Shown here: one piece after another, positions 6,768-6,983 of the stretch
How positions within the stretch are numbered: the first letter of the stretch is position 1
Layout: each line of letters starts with the position of its first letter
Assembly: GCA_027293245.1 (NCBI GenBank)
Contig: JAPUFZ010000212.1
Span: 1 to 6,983, forward strand
Source of the DNA: Gammaproteobacteria bacterium
GTDB lineage: Bacteria; Pseudomonadota; Gammaproteobacteria; GCA-001735895
Length of the DNA: 6,983 bases
Direction of reading: 5' to 3'
Program-made: the position numbers and the translations under genes
Notes under the pieces: model-generated
The model's input: the letters and a program-made list of their open reading frames with translations, nothing else
What the model was told of the DNA's origin: nothing
Databases searched by the model: none

Positions 6768-6983
6768 GGCGGACAGCCATGTGAGGGGGTTGATGGCTAG
6801 GGTCCTGGTAAAAAACCCGCGAAGTTTACGGCAATTGCGGGTAAATCAACAGCAAAAAGGCAAAATTGCTGCCGGTAGATGCCGAATCCGAATTTTAGCT
6901 GAATAGTGAAAATACTATTAACGTGATTTTACAAATAGGCTAAGGCTGATTCTGATTCAGTATTGCCAACAGCGCTTTTTCGT
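6768..6983 (-). other. Region upstream of lepA, with possible end of an off-window gene
   Basis: Besides the terminator, this holds two perfect 6-bp hairpins: CAGCAA/TTGCTG (6850-6871) and AATAGT/ACTATT (6902-6919). The best promoter-like pair I see is TTAATA (6921-6916) and TAAAAT (6897-6892), 18 bases apart, matching 4 and 5 of 6 consensus bases; it is weak. At the right edge two minus-strand frames stay open: one gives EKALLAILNQNQP and stops at 6942-6940, the other ends in ESALAYL and stops at 6931-6929. Either could be the tail of an upstream gene. Both are too short to identify. Confidence 0.35.
6810..6842 (-). terminator. Intrinsic terminator upstream of lepA
   Basis: In the minus-strand direction ACCCGC (6842-6837) pairs with GCGGGT (6820-6815) around a 16-base loop, and the right arm runs into six T (6815-6810). 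There is no T-run on the plus-strand side. It probably ends the transcript of the gene beyond the right edge. It lies 59 bases before the lepA start codon, so if lepA is transcribed from farther upstream it would act as an attenuator or leaky terminator. Confidence 0.7.

Noticed and set aside
6751..6780. N-terminal extension of LepA to the ATG at 6780
   Set aside because: The ten added residues are not part of the family N-terminus, the upstream bases are a pyrimidine run, and the purine-rich ribosome binding site lies inside the extension.

Overview
The window is a block of core housekeeping genes, all read on the minus strand. In transcription order, from high to low coordinates, they are lepA, lepB, a DUF4845 membrane protein gene, rnc, era, recO, pdxJ and acpS. 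This order is the classic gammaproteobacterial lepA-acpS cluster. The DUF4845 gene between lepB and rnc is seen in many pseudomonad-like, marine and other non-enteric gammaproteobacteria but not in E. coli, so I infer a non-enteric gammaproteobacterium. RecO has no zinc-finger cysteines, and PdxJ has the usual proteobacterial length and motifs. I cannot name a genus.

Layout. 6781-6983 is non-coding or holds the very end of an upstream gene; it carries a good intrinsic terminator (6810-6842) and two more short hairpins. 4954-6750 is lepA. 4805-4953 is a 149-base gap. From lepB (4804) to the end of pdxJ (597) the genes are packed with a 10-base gap, 4-base ATGA or GTGA overlaps and one 20-base overlap, which suggests one transcript with translational coupling. 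360-596 is the only loose joint in this packed part: 237 bases with a 10-base perfect inverted repeat inside a longer imperfect one, two perfect small hairpins, and a doubtful 66-codon frame that ends in an ATGA overlap with acpS. acpS (1-359) runs off the left edge with roughly its last seven codons missing.

The genes serve basic growth functions. LepA/EF4, RNase III and Era act on ribosome assembly, rRNA processing and translation. LepB matures exported proteins. RecO loads RecA for recombinational repair. PdxJ makes pyridoxine 5'-phosphate, and AcpS activates acyl carrier protein for lipid synthesis. All catalytic or nucleotide-binding motifs I could check are present.

I found no new defence system, mobile gene, CRISPR array, tRNA or rRNA. 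The part least explained by known genes is the pdxJ-acpS gap. The second is the hairpin cluster upstream of lepA.
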